Assembly: GCA_016124655.1 (NCBI GenBank)
Contig: WGNI01000012.1
Location: 34,201 to 98,200 of the forward strand
Reading direction: 5' to 3'
DNA from: Alphaproteobacteria bacterium
Lineage (GTDB): Bacteria; Pseudomonadota; Alphaproteobacteria; Caulobacterales; Aquidulcibacteraceae
DNA: 64,000 bases
Shown piece by piece: positions 55,497 through 63,859 of this stretch. Numbering within the stretch: the stretch's first letter is position 1; each line of letters begins with the position of its first letter. The position numbers and the translations under genes are program-made. The notes under the pieces were generated by a model, which was given only the letters and a program-made list of their open reading frames with translations, was not told where the DNA came from and ran no database searches.

Positions 55497-57695
55497 CTAT
55501 CCTTCGATTTTCGAGAAGTCCGCGACGGCGTGCAGCGCATCGCGCATGTCGAGTAAGAGTTTCAAACGATTGCGCCGCAGCGCCGGTTCCGGCGCATTGA
55601 CGAGCACGGCGTCGAAGAATGCGTCCACCGGCGCGCGCAGAGCCGAAAGCGCCTTCATGGCGGCGGCGAAGTCTTCTTTGCCCACGGCCGCGCGCGCGGC
55701 GGGCGTCGCAGTGTGCAGCGCGGCGGCGAGCGCTTTCTCCGCGGGCTCCTGTAGCAGCGTTGAATCGACGGGCGCAGCATTTTCTGCGTCGGTGAGGCCT
55801 TTGCCCTTCTTGTCTTCCGCGGCAAGGATGTTGGCCGCGCGCCTGTAGCCGGCGAGGAGATTGGCGCCGTCCTCGTTTTTCAGGAATGCGTCAAGCGCTT
55901 CCACGCGCGCGACGATGCGGACGAGGTCGTCGTCGCCGAGAGCGAACACCGCGTCGACGAGATCGTGGCGCTTGCCCTGATCGCGGAGTTGGACTTTGAG
56001 GCGATCGGCGAGGAAGGCGAGGACTGTAGCGTGAGTTCGGCGAACGACGGGCTCTGGATCGCTAATGCGCCCCAGTGGTATCTCTCGCACCTCATACTTT
56101 GCATATGTCTGCATGGTATTCACTGCCCGCGCAAACAGTTCGATTTCCAACGGCAATCGCAAGTGGCGCTCCAAAACAATGCGCACGAACCCTAAGGCGG
56201 CGCGGCGCAAACCAAACGGATCGCTTGAGCCGGTCGGTTTTTCGTCGATCACCCAGAAGCCGACGAGCGTGTCGAGTTTGTCGGCCAGCGCGAGCGTGAT
56301 CGCGACTTTGTCTGTCGGCACGCGATCATTGGGCCCCAGCGGGCGATAATGATCTTCGATGGCGGCGGCAATGGATTCGACGCCTGCGGAGGAAACGCCC
56401 CCTCCGGTCGCTTCGCGATCACCTCCCCCTTCGCGGGGGAGCACGGCGAATTGCTCCAAGTAGAGCTGCCTGCCGATCTGGCCTTGCAGTTCGGGAAACT
56501 CCTGCACCGTTTCGGTGACGAGATCCATTTTACAGAGGTCGGCGGCTTGCGCGACCCAATCTCTGTTGGCGCCTGTCACGTCACACAATTCCAAAGCCAG
56601 CGCCTTCACACGCTCGACCTTGTCCCACACGCTGCCGAGCTTCTGGTGGAACACGATCCTCTGCAGCTTGGCTTTGCGCTCATCGGTGAAGAGCGGCGTC
56701 TTGCGGTCCTGCTCCCAGAAAAATCGCGCATCGTTGAGCCGCGCCGACAGCACACGGCGATTGCCCTTGGCGATCACGGCGCCGCCATCCTTGGCTTCGA
56801 TGTTTGCGACGGTGACGAAGTGCGGCGCGAGCGCGCCGGTCTTGGCGTCGCGCACGGCGAAATAGCGCTGATGCGTGCGCATGGTCAGGCGGATCACGTC
56901 CGCCGGCAAATCCAGGAAAGCGGCGTCCATGTCGCCCAAGAGCGGAACCGGCCATTCCACCAGGCCCGCAACCTCTTCCAGCAACCCGGCGTCCTCGACC
57001 AGGGCTAGGCCTTTGGCCGCGCACAGCGCGTTGGCGCGCTCCGCGATCACCGCCTTGCGCGCTTCGCGGTCGAGCATCACATGCGCGGCTTCGAGTTTCT
57101 TTGCGTAATCCGCGAAGTTTTGGATCGCAAACCAATCCGGCGCGTGGAAGCGATGGCCGCGCGATTGCGCGCGCGACGGCACGCCGTCGACATCGATCAC
57201 GACCTCAACACCATCGAAGACGCAAGCGATGTTCTGCAGCGGGCGCACCCACAAGAGATTGCTCTCGCCTGAGCGCATGCTCTTCGGCCAGGGAAAGGCG
57301 CGGATGATGTCGGGGAGAACATCGCGCAACAGATCGGCGGTCGCGGCGCCTTTTCTGTCGATGCGCGCGACATAGAAGGCGCCTTTCTTGTCCTCCACGA
57401 TCTGGGCCTGATCGATGGACGCCAAACCTGCGCCGCGCAGAAAGCCTTCGATGGCTTTCTCCGGCGATCCGACACGCGGGCCTTTGCGCTCTTCGGAGAC
57501 GTCCGGCGTGCGCGCGGGCAGATCATCGATAACCGCGACGAGCCGGCGCGGACCGGAGAACGTCTTGATCGCCTTCGCCTCGATCCCTGCTGCGGCGAGC
57601 TTGTCTTTCAGCGCGCGGGCGAGATCGTCTTCCGCGCGCTTTTGCATGCGCGCGGGAATTTCTTCGCTCAAGAGTTCGATGAGCAGTTCAGGCAT
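55497..57695 (-). CDS. glyS: Glycyl-tRNA synthetase beta subunit with in-frame repeat insertion
   Basis: A 732-residue tRNA-binding subunit of the alpha2-beta2 glycyl-tRNA synthetase. Seen: the start PELLIELLSEEIPARMQ, FLRGAGL, ESNLLWVRPLQNIA, HQRYFAV, and GPNDRVPTDKVAITLALADKLDTL. Residues about 417-434 (VLPREGGGDREATGGGV), just before IAAAIEDHYRPLGP, are an extra stretch that coincides with a palindromic DNA element (56397-56447). The enzyme should remain functional because this lies in a loop. It sits between glyQ and ppdK. Confidence 0.95.
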   Translation of the reverse strand: MPELLIELLSEEIPARMQKRAEDDLARALKDKLAAAGIEAKAIKTFSGPRRLVAVIDDLPARTPDVSEERKGPRVGSPEKAIEGFLRGAGLASIDQAQIVEDKKGAFYVARIDRKGAATADLLRDVLPDIIRAFPWPKSMRSGESNLLWVRPLQNIACVFDGVEVVIDVDGVPSRAQSRGHRFHAPDWFAIQNFADYAKKLEAAHVMLDREARKAVIAERANALCAAKGLALVEDAGLLEEVAGLVEWPVPLLGDMDAAFLDLPADVIRLTMRTHQRYFAVRDAKTGALAPHFVTVANIEAKDGGAVIAKGNRRVLSARLNDARFFWEQDRKTPLFTDERKAKLQRIVFHQKLGSVWDKVERVKALALELCDVTGANRDWVAQAADLCKMDLVTETVQEFPELQGQIGRQLYLEQFAVLPREGGGDREATGGGVSSAGVESIAAAIEDHYRPLGPNDRVPTDKVAITLALADKLDTLVGFWVIDEKPTGSSDPFGLRRAALGFVRIVLERHLRLPLEIELFARAVNTMQTYAKYEVREIPLGRISDPEPVVRRTHATVLAFLADRLKVQLRDQGKRHDLVDAVFALGDDDLVRIVARVEALDAFLKNEDGANLLAGYRRAANILAAEDKKGKGLTDAENAAPVDSTLLQEPAEKALAAALHTATPAARAAVGKEDFAAAMKALSALRAPVDAFFDAVLVNAPEPALRRNRLKLLLDMRDALHAVADFSKIEG
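56397..56447. repeat. Half-size palindromic element inserted in glyS
   Basis: 51 bp with two hairpins: GGTCGC-TTC-GCGATC and CTCCCCC-TTC-GCGGGGGAG. It is nearly the same as the right half of the second ileS element (32260-32310). Read in frame as about 17 residues. Confidence 0.82.
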
Positions 57696-57705
57696 TATCG
57701 ATCAT

Positions 57706-57907
57706 CCCCCCCTCTCCCTTGTGGAGAGGGGGTCGGGGGGTGAGGGGCCGCGAGGCAAGCGCGCCGTTGAACGCCAACATTGTCTTTCTGGCGCTCTTCT
57801 CGATACGCCGGCGCCCAACCGTGACCGCGCTTTGTTGCGCGTGATCCATCGGGCGGCGCGCCGGCGCGCCCCTCACCCCCTACCTCCACTCCGCAAGGGA
57901 GAGGGGG
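57706..57907. repeat. Palindromic element between glyQ and glyS
   Basis: The left end (57706-57747) starts with CCCCCCTCTCCC and ends TGAGGGG; the right end (57869-57907) begins CCCCTCACCCCC and ends GGGAGAGGGGG. The ends are complementary and resemble the ileS and nadA-nadB elements, with a longer unique centre of about 120 bases. Confidence 0.75.
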
Positions 57908-57927
57908 CGGCGCCTCACTACGAGCGC

Positions 57928-58818
57928 TCATCGCTCTCCCGCTTCCCAGGCCTGCGCGCAGCCTTTCGCGAGATCGCGGACGCGGGCGATGAAGCTTTGG
58001 CGTTCGGTCGGCGAAACGACCCCGCGCGCGTCGAGCAGATTGAAGAGGTGCGAGGCTTTCAGCGTGTAATCGTAGGCCGGCAGCACGCACGCGGCCTGCA
58101 AGAGCCGCGCGGCCTGCGTTTCTGCGTCTTCGAACCAGCGTTGAATTTGGTCCGCGTCGCTCAGTTCAAAATTGAAGCGCGATTGCTGTTGTTCGTTCTT
58201 GAGGAAGACATCGCCGTAGGTGAGCGGATACGGCGATTGCGGATCGTTGTACGGCAAATCGTAGACGCGCTCGATATTGAACACGTAGAGGCAGAAGCGC
58301 TCCAGGCCGTAGGTCAATTCTCCCGACACGGGGCGCGCATCGAGCCCGCCGACCTGCTGAAAATAGGTGTATTGGGAAATCTCCATCCCATCGCACCACA
58401 CTTCCCAGCCGAGCCCCCAGGCGCCGACGGTGGGATTTTCCCAATCGTCCTCCACGAAGCGGATGTCATGCACGAGCGGATCGATGCCGACCGCGACGAG
58501 CGAATTGAGGTAAAGCTCCTGCATGTCCGGCGGGTTGGGCTTCAGGATCACCTGGAATTGGTGGTGCTGGTGCAGCCGGTTGGGGTTTTCGCCGTAGCGG
58601 CCGTCCTTGGGCCGGCGCGAGGGCTGCACATAGGCCGCGCGCCAGGGCTTCGGCCCCAGCGCCCGCAGCGTCGTCATGGGCGAGAGCGTGCCGGCGCCGA
58701 CCTCGATGTCATAGGGCTGGACGATCGCGCAGCCCTGCTCAGCCCAATAGGTCTGCAGCGCGAGGATGACATCCTGAAAACAGCGGGGCGCTGAGCCTTG
58801 CTTCGCAGATGCGGTCAT
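57928..58818 (-). CDS. glyQ: Glycyl-tRNA synthetase alpha subunit
   Basis: A 296-residue catalytic subunit forming glycyl-adenylate. Seen: [55 protein letters not shown] with motif 2, [32 protein letters not shown], and GLERFCLYV with motif 3. It lies 230 bases upstream of glyS on the same strand, separated by a palindromic element. Confidence 0.97.
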   Translation of the reverse strand: MTASAKQGSAPRCFQDVILALQTYWAEQGCAIVQPYDIEVGAGTLSPMTTLRALGPKPWRAAYVQPSRRPKDGRYGENPNRLHQHHQFQVILKPNPPDMQELYLNSLVAVGIDPLVHDIRFVEDDWENPTVGAWGLGWEVWCDGMEISQYTYFQQVGGLDARPVSGELTYGLERFCLYVFNIERVYDLPYNDPQSPYPLTYGDVFLKNEQQQSRFNFELSDADQIQRWFEDAETQAARLLQAACVLPAYDYTLKASHLFNLLDARGVVSPTERQSFIARVRDLAKGCAQAWEAGER

Positions 58819-58891
58819 GACCGGCCCGGCCTAGCAAGCGTCGGGCGGGAAGGCTAGCGGGGGTGGGGCCCACTCAGGACCGAGCGCAAAA

Positions 58892-59188
58892 TCAGGCAAA
58901 CGCAAAGGCGAGCTGGACGGGCTCTTTGCGGCGCGGGCGGCGTTGCCTCTTTGGCTTGACCGGCGGTTCCGGCGCATTGCGCGGCACGCCCGCGAGCGCG
59001 ATCCAGCCCTCAACGTCGTAGCCGAGATCGGCCAGCAAGGCGCTCGTCACGCGCGCGGCATGGGCATGATCGGCTTCGGACCAGGCTTTGCGGCCTGCCC
59101 TGCGCACGCGCCGATTGGCGGCGTCTTCGCCCGCCGCGCGCGCCAGCCTGACCGCTTCGGTGTACGATTTCACCCGCACGATTCGCAC
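58892..59188 (-). CDS. Small basic protein of unknown function
   Basis: A 98-residue frame from GTG 59188. It is helical and basic: EAVRLARAAGEDAANRRVRR, then DHAHAARVTSALLADLGYDV, then a Pro/Lys/Arg-rich tail ending QLAFAFA. No ribosome binding site is clear, and in-frame GTG codons slightly downstream are possible. It is divergent from the interrupted methyltransferase gene. Function unknown; linkage to that gene may be accidental. Confidence 0.5.
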   Translation of the reverse strand: MRIVRVKSYTEAVRLARAAGEDAANRRVRRAGRKAWSEADHAHAARVTSALLADLGYDVEGWIALAGVPRNAPEPPVKPKRQRRPRRKEPVQLAFAFA

Positions 59189-59266
59189 CCTGTACCGCGT
59201 TGTTCGTACACCTTGCGTTCACGCCGTCAAGCGGCGAACATCGCACCAGTCCATGGGCGGGGCAGA

Positions 59267-60877
59267 ATGGCCAATCACCTATATTACGGCGACAGTTTGC
59301 AGGTGCTGCGTGAGCACATCCGCGACGAGAGCGTGGACCTGATCTATCTCGACCCGCCGTTCAATTCCAACGCCACCTATAACGTGCTGTTTCGCGGGCC
59401 ATCGGGCGATTCAAGCCAAGCGCAGATCGAAGCGTTCGAGGACACCTGGCACTGGAACGACGCCGCGGAGATCGCTTTCGATGAGGTGATGCAGGGGCGG
59501 AACGGCGACGTCACTCAAATGCTCATGGCCATGAAGTCGTTCCTGGGGCTGAACGATATGATGGCCTACCTGACCCACATGGCCGTGCGCCTGGTGGAGT
59601 TGCACCGCGTGTTGAAGCCGACAGGTGCGATCTATCTGCACTGCGACCCGACCGCGAGCCATTATCTCAAGGTGCTGATGGACGCGGTGTTTGGGGTTGA
59701 GAGTTTTCTGAACGAAATTATCTGGAAACGAACTAGCGCACATTCAAGCGCGAAGCGCTTTGGTCCTGTGCATGACGTTTTGTTGTTCTATGCAAAGACC
59801 GACGATTATCGCTGGAACAAACTATTTCAACCGTATGATCAATCTTACGTCGATGCGTTTTACACCCACGTGGAAAACGTGGCAGGGAAAGAACGACGTT
59901 GGCGTCGGTCTGATTTGACCGGAGCTGGTGTGCGTTACGGCGAGACAGGTAAGCCGTAGCGGGGATTGGACGTAACCGCAAAGGGAAGACATTGGGCTTA
60001 CCCACCAGCCGAACTGGACATTATGGACGCCGCCGGGAAAATTCATTGGCCGCAAAAGGCCGGTGGCATGCCAATGCTGAAGCGGTTTCTCGATGAGCAA
60101 CCGGGAGTACCGGCGCAGGATGTGATCGCTGACATCGGCGCTATGCACAATTTGGCTGAAGAACGCCTCGGCTATCCCACGCAAAAACCCGTCGCGCTGC
60201 TCGAACGCATCCTGTCCGCATCCTCCAATCCCGGCGACGTGGTGCTCGATCCCTTCTGCGGCTGCGGCACGACGGTGCACGCGGCGGAGAAGCTCGGGCG
60301 GCAATGGATCGGCATCGACATCACGCACCTCTCCATCTCGCTGATCGAGAAGCGCCTGAAGGACGCCTTTCCCGGCATCAAGTTCGAGGTGCATGGTGCG
60401 CCAAAAGATCTCGAAGGCGCACGCGATCTTGCCAACCGCGACAAATACCAATTCCAATGGTGGGCGGTGTCGCTGGTCGACGCCGTGCCGTTCGGCGGCA
60501 AGAAGAAAGGCGCGGACGGCGGCATCGACGGCCATATCTTCTTCAAGTCCGGCGCGAAGACGACGGAGAAGGCCATCGTCTCGGTCAAAGGCGGCGGCGT
60601 GGGCGTGAAAGACATCCGCGAATTGATCGCGGTCGTTGATCGCGAGCGCGCGAAAATCGGCGTCTATATCTCGCTCGAACAGCCCACGCGCCCGATGGTC
60701 GAGGAAGCCGCCGGCGCCGGGCTCTATGACAGCCCGATCGGCAAGGTCCCGAAAATCCAGATGCTCACGATCGAGGAGCTGTTCGCCGGCAAGAAGCCGC
60801 GCATTCCCCTCATGGAGCGAGGCTTCAAGGCCGCCGCGCGGGAGGAGACGGACGACCAGTCGGAACTGGATTTGTGA
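59267..60877 (+). pseudogene. Site-specific DNA methyltransferase with endonuclease-like domain, split by TAG
   Basis: One frame of 537 codons, ATG 59267 to TGA 60877, interrupted only by TAG at 59957-59959 (codon 231). The context YGETGKP-stop-RG matches the family's GKPWRG, so TGG for Trp became TAG. N-terminal part: LDPPFNSN, catalytic motif IV (29-32). C-terminal part: DPFCGCGTT, SAM motif I (328-336), the beta-class order. Residues about 400-500 look like an Mrr-type PD-(D/E)xK fold (GADGGIDG with Asp417, VSVKGG with Lys441), so this was a methylase-nuclease fusion. Either fragment alone lacks half the active site. Confidence 0.82.
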
Positions 60878-60895
60878 GTCTCCGCGATATCGCGT

Positions 60896-61099
60896 TCACG
60901 CGCCCTCCTCCCCGCGCACAAAAATCTCCTCGATCGTCAGGCCGAACACGTCGGCGATCTTGAAGGCGAGCGGCAAGGACGGATCGTATTTGCCGGTCTC
61001 GATGGCGTTGACGCTCTGGCGGGAAACGTCCAGCCGCTCGGCCAGGTCAGCCTGGCTCCAATTGCGCTCCGCGCGCAGCACCTTGAGGCGGTTCATCAT
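60896..61099 (-). CDS. Small XRE-family HTH regulator
   Basis: A 67-residue Cro/CI-type DNA-binding protein: LKVLRAERNWSQADLAERLD, VSRQSVNAIETGKYDPSL and LAFKIADVFGLTIEEIF, the classic five-helix fold with nothing added. The ATG at 61099 overlaps the stop of the upstream membrane gene (ATGA). It is the last gene of a three-gene unit whose promoter holds a perfect palindrome (61635-61650), so autoregulation is likely. Confidence 0.88.
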   Translation of the reverse strand: MMNRLKVLRAERNWSQADLAERLDVSRQSVNAIETGKYDPSLPLAFKIADVFGLTIEEIFVRGEEGA

Positions 61100-61503
61100 C
61101 GATACCGCCACCGGATGACGAGGTGGGCTGCGCCCATCGCGACGGCGAACACGCAGAACACCAAGTAGAGCGGGAAGCGCGGCGCGCCGCCCAATTCCTC
61201 CAGGAAGCCCCACACGGTGGTGAAGGCGAGCGTCGCGCCCAGGCCCCAGAGCAGCGCCTGCGCGAAGGTGGCGCGGCGGAACTCGTCGGTCTCCTCAACC
61301 AAATAGGCGCCCACCGCCCAGATCACGCCAAGCAGCGGGATGGCCGGCGCCACGGCCAGCGCGAAGCGCAGCACGTCCGCCTCCGGGGGCGCCTGGCGCA
61401 AGGTCCAGACCGCGCCGAACGTGATCGCGGCATAGGCCGTCATCGCGGCCACGAAGCGCACATTGTATCGTCGCCTTGCGGGATTGGCGGTTCGTCCAGC
61501 CAT
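61096..61503 (-). CDS. Four-span membrane protein in an HTH-regulated operon
   Basis: A 135-residue inner-membrane protein with four hydrophobic segments (VAAMTAYAAITFGAVWTL, FALAVAPAIPLLGVIWAVGA, LLWGLGATLAFTTVWGFL, FPLYLVFCVFAVAMGAAHLV). Charged loops include EETDEFRR. Membrane proteins coupled to a small XRE regulator are frequent in bacteria, but their role is unclear. It lies 10 bases after the 29-codon peptide gene. Confidence 0.8.
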   Translation of the reverse strand: MAGRTANPARRRYNVRFVAAMTAYAAITFGAVWTLRQAPPEADVLRFALAVAPAIPLLGVIWAVGAYLVEETDEFRRATFAQALLWGLGATLAFTTVWGFLEELGGAPRFPLYLVFCVFAVAMGAAHLVIRWRYR

Positions 61504-61512
61504 CGCCGCCCC

Positions 61513-61602
61513 CTATCGCCGCACAAGCAGGACCGCCAGCGCAACCGCGCCGGCGATGACGAGAGAGGCTGTCTCCGCAAGGTCGATCACACAAAACGTC
61601 AT
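61513..61602 (-). CDS. 29-codon membrane peptide leading the HTH operon
   Basis: ATG 61602 to TAG 61513 encodes MTFCVIDLAETASLVIAGAV then ALAVLLVRR: a short acidic start, one hydrophobic helix and a basic end. AAGGAG lies 7 bases upstream of the ATG, a strong ribosome binding site with no other gene to serve. It may be a functional small membrane peptide or a leader for the 135-residue gene. No family recognised. Confidence 0.6.
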   Translation of the reverse strand: MTFCVIDLAETASLVIAGAVALAVLLVRR

Positions 61603-61629
61603 GTCGGGCTCCTTCAAAGCAACGTTGAC

Positions 61630-61671
61630 ATAATGACAAGTATACTTGTCTTGTCAAGCGTCCTTGTCAAG
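61630..61671 (-). promoter_or_regulatory. Promoter with palindromic operator for the HTH operon
   Basis: On the minus strand TTGACA (61657-61652) and CATTAT (61635-61630) form -35 and -10 boxes with a 16-base spacer. The spacer is largely filled by the perfect 16-bp palindrome GACAAGTATACTTGTC (61635-61650). Two copies of CTTGACAA repeat upstream (61651-61658 and 61664-61671). Likely operator of the XRE protein; it starts at the 3' end of the TrmN-like gene. Confidence 0.65.
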
Positions 61672-62386
61672 CCCAATGCAGCGGCGCGGCGTCGGCGAAT
61701 ATCGCCGCGGCTTCGGGGGTGAAGCGTCCGTCCGGTTCGTGCAGGGCCAGCCCGCCGTGAAGCGCCAGCGGCGCCCGCGAGCCCTTCCGCGCCCGGACCA
61801 CCACGCGGGCGGCGGGCTCGCCCTTCTTGGGATGGATCGGGACAATCTCGATTCCGCCAAGGCGGCCTTCCAGCGCCGCCAAGATGTCCGCCAGGCGGTC
61901 GGCGCGGTGGATCAAGGTGAGCGCCGCGCCGCCTTTCAGGAGATTGGAGAGCGCGCCGATCCAGTCCGCGATGGGGGCGTCGGCGATGTGCGCCGCGCGG
62001 CGGGCTGGCGCCGGGTCGCGGCCCTCGCCCGGCCGCAGATAGGGCGGATTGCAGAAGACGCCGTCCATCGGCGGGCCGGACGCGGTCAGGACATCGGCGG
62101 TTTCGATGCGGATGCGGTCCGCCCAGGGAGAAGCGGCGGCGTTGTGGGCAGCGAGCGCGGCCCAATCAGGATCGCGCTCAAGACCGACGAACGAGACGCC
62201 TGGGAGGCGCGCGGCGGCGCAGAGCAGCGCGCCGCCCACGCCGCAGCCGGCCTCCAGCAACACCGATCCCGGCCCGGCCTCCAGCGCGGCGGCCAAGAGA
62301 ATCGTGTCGGCGTTGACCCGGTAGCCGCGGGCGGGCTGGCGCACATGGACGCGGCCGCCCAGCAGGGCGTCTTCAGTTGTGTCCAT
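61667..62386 (-). CDS. TrmN6-like SAM-dependent methyltransferase
   Basis: A 239-residue methyltransferase related to the tRNA1(Val) adenine-N6 enzyme (YfiC). Seen: GYRVNADTILLAAAL near the start, the SAM site LLEAGCGVGGALL, VGLERD, and the amino-methylating NPPY motif in VFCNPPYLRPGEGRDPA. The Pro-Pro-Tyr motif indicates N-methylation of adenine or glutamine-like groups; tRNA as target is by analogy. It overlaps the DUF2007 gene by 14 bases. Confidence 0.85.
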   Translation of the reverse strand: MDTTEDALLGGRVHVRQPARGYRVNADTILLAAALEAGPGSVLLEAGCGVGGALLCAAARLPGVSFVGLERDPDWAALAAHNAAASPWADRIRIETADVLTASGPPMDGVFCNPPYLRPGEGRDPAPARRAAHIADAPIADWIGALSNLLKGGAALTLIHRADRLADILAALEGRLGGIEIVPIHPKKGEPAARVVVRARKGSRAPLALHGGLALHEPDGRFTPEAAAIFADAAPLHWA

Positions 62387-62591
62387 GATCCCGGTCCAGC
62401 GCGGCGAGGATGGCCAAGGCGGCCTCGGCCTCGCCGTCAGCGACCATCAGGCGGCGCGGAATGGCGCCGATGGAGCCCTCCACGGCGCTGACCGCCTGGT
62501 CGAGCACAATGGGCGTCAGCCCTTGCGCACGCAGCGCGGTTTCGGCGAAGGACAGATAGACGAGGTTGTTGGAGCGGCGCAGTTCACGCAT
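62373..62591 (-). CDS. DUF2007 small protein
   Basis: A 72-residue protein beginning MRELRRSNNLVYLSFAETAL and continuing LRAQGLTPIVLDQ, with RRLMVADGEAEAALAIL near the end. This is the DUF2007 pattern (small ferredoxin-like fold, annotated as putative signal transducing protein; no proven role). It is translated just ahead of and overlapping the TrmN-like gene, an association common in alphaproteobacteria. Confidence 0.82.
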   Translation of the reverse strand: MRELRRSNNLVYLSFAETALRAQGLTPIVLDQAVSAVEGSIGAIPRRLMVADGEAEAALAILAALDRDHGHN

Positions 62592-62729
62592 CGGGGTAAC
62601 TCACTGGAGGGCGCGGGCGTATGCAAGCCGCACATGCATCGCAACCGCTGCGACGCCGGGCGCGCTTGACCCATGCGGAGCCCATCGCCAGTTTCATCCG
62701 AAAGCCGCATAGGGAGACGCGCCGGCCGC

Positions 62730-63746
62730 ATGGGACCTGCAGTAACCAGGGAGGCGGCGCCAAGCGCCGCCGCGAGCCCGATCGAACGGCTCGCCGGGCT
62801 CCTGCAGGACGATCTCGTCGCTGTGGATGCGCTGATCCATGCCGGCATGGAAAGCCCGGTGGGCGTGATTCCGAACCTGGCGGCGCACCTTGTCGACGCC
62901 GGCGGCAAGCGCATCCGTCCGCTGATCACGCTGGCCGCAGCGCAGGCGCTGGGCGGGGGCGACGAGCGGACCCGCAAATTGGCCGCGGCGGTCGAGTTCA
63001 TTCACACCGCCACGCTGCTGCACGACGACGTCGTCGATGAATCGAGCCTGCGGCGCGGCAAGACCTCGGCCAATCTGGTGTGGGGCAATTCCGCATCGAT
63101 CCTGGTCGGCGATTTTCTGTTCGCGCGCGCGTTCAATCTGATGGTCGAGACCGGCGATATCCGCGTGCTCGATCTCCTGGCGCGCGCCTCCAGCGTGATC
63201 GCGGAGGGCGAAGTGATGCAGCTCTCCAGCGCACATGACGTGGAGATGTCGCGCGCGCACTATCTGCAGATCATCGGGGCCAAGACCGCGGCGCTGTTTG
63301 CCGCGGCTGCGCGCGCCGGCGCGTTGACCGCGCAGGCCGACGACGCGCGTGCGCTTGCGTTTGAAACCTATGGCCGTGAGCTTGGCGTTGCGTTCCAGCT
63401 CGTCGATGACGCGCTTGATTATGACGGCCGCGCCGGCGCCATGGGCAAGAATGCGGGCGACGATTTTCGCGAGGGCAAGCTGACGCTGCCTACGATCATC
63501 GCTTACGAATCCGGCCGTCCCGAAGAGCGCGACTTCTGGAAGCGCGCGCTGCACGGTCCGCGTGCGGCGGAAGATTTCGCGCACGCCTGTGCGCTGTTGG
63601 CGCGCCACGACGCGATCGCGCAAACGCTGTCGGCCGCGCGGCAGCACGCGATGGCTGCACGCGGGGCGCTCGATATCATCCCCGCGTCGGCATTCCGGGA
63701 TGCGTTGCAGGATTTGTGCGGCTTCGTGGTCGATCGCGCTTACTAG
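62730..63746 (+). CDS. ispB: Long-chain polyprenyl diphosphate synthase
   Basis: A trans-prenyltransferase that makes the quinone side chain, about 338 residues from ATG 62730. Seen: GGKRIRPLITLAAAQA, the first Asp-rich motif LLHDDVVDESSLRRGK, GDFLFARAFNLMV, and the second, FQLVDDALDYDG, then KNAGDDFREGKLTLPTI. Octaprenyl or decaprenyl chain length cannot be decided by eye. An in-frame ATG at 62673 is possible; I prefer 62730 because GGGAGA precedes it, though at a long distance. Confidence 0.9.
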   Translation: MGPAVTREAAPSAAASPIERLAGLLQDDLVAVDALIHAGMESPVGVIPNLAAHLVDAGGKRIRPLITLAAAQALGGGDERTRKLAAAVEFIHTATLLHDDVVDESSLRRGKTSANLVWGNSASILVGDFLFARAFNLMVETGDIRVLDLLARASSVIAEGEVMQLSSAHDVEMSRAHYLQIIGAKTAALFAAAARAGALTAQADDARALAFETYGRELGVAFQLVDDALDYDGRAGAMGKNAGDDFREGKLTLPTIIAYESGRPEERDFWKRALHGPRAAEDFAHACALLARHDAIAQTLSAARQHAMAARGALDIIPASAFRDALQDLCGFVVDRAY

Positions 63747-63806
63747 AGCCCGACAACCGCAAGACCGGTTCCCGCTTTCGGCTGTCACGCTCTTTACTCT
63801 TGATTG

Positions 63807-63856
63807 AGAGCCTGATTCACGTTCGAGATTGATTCAATCTCAAACGATCAGGCTCT
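63807..63856. repeat. Hairpin repeat beside the IS insertion
   Basis: AGAGCCTGAT (63807-63816) pairs exactly with ATCAGGCTCT (63847-63856), and the loop holds the palindrome GAGATTGA-T-TCAATCTC (63825-63841). It lies about 60 bases after the polyprenyl synthase stop. The insertion sequence begins 4 bases beyond it. Confidence 0.75.
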
Positions 63857-63859
63857 AGC

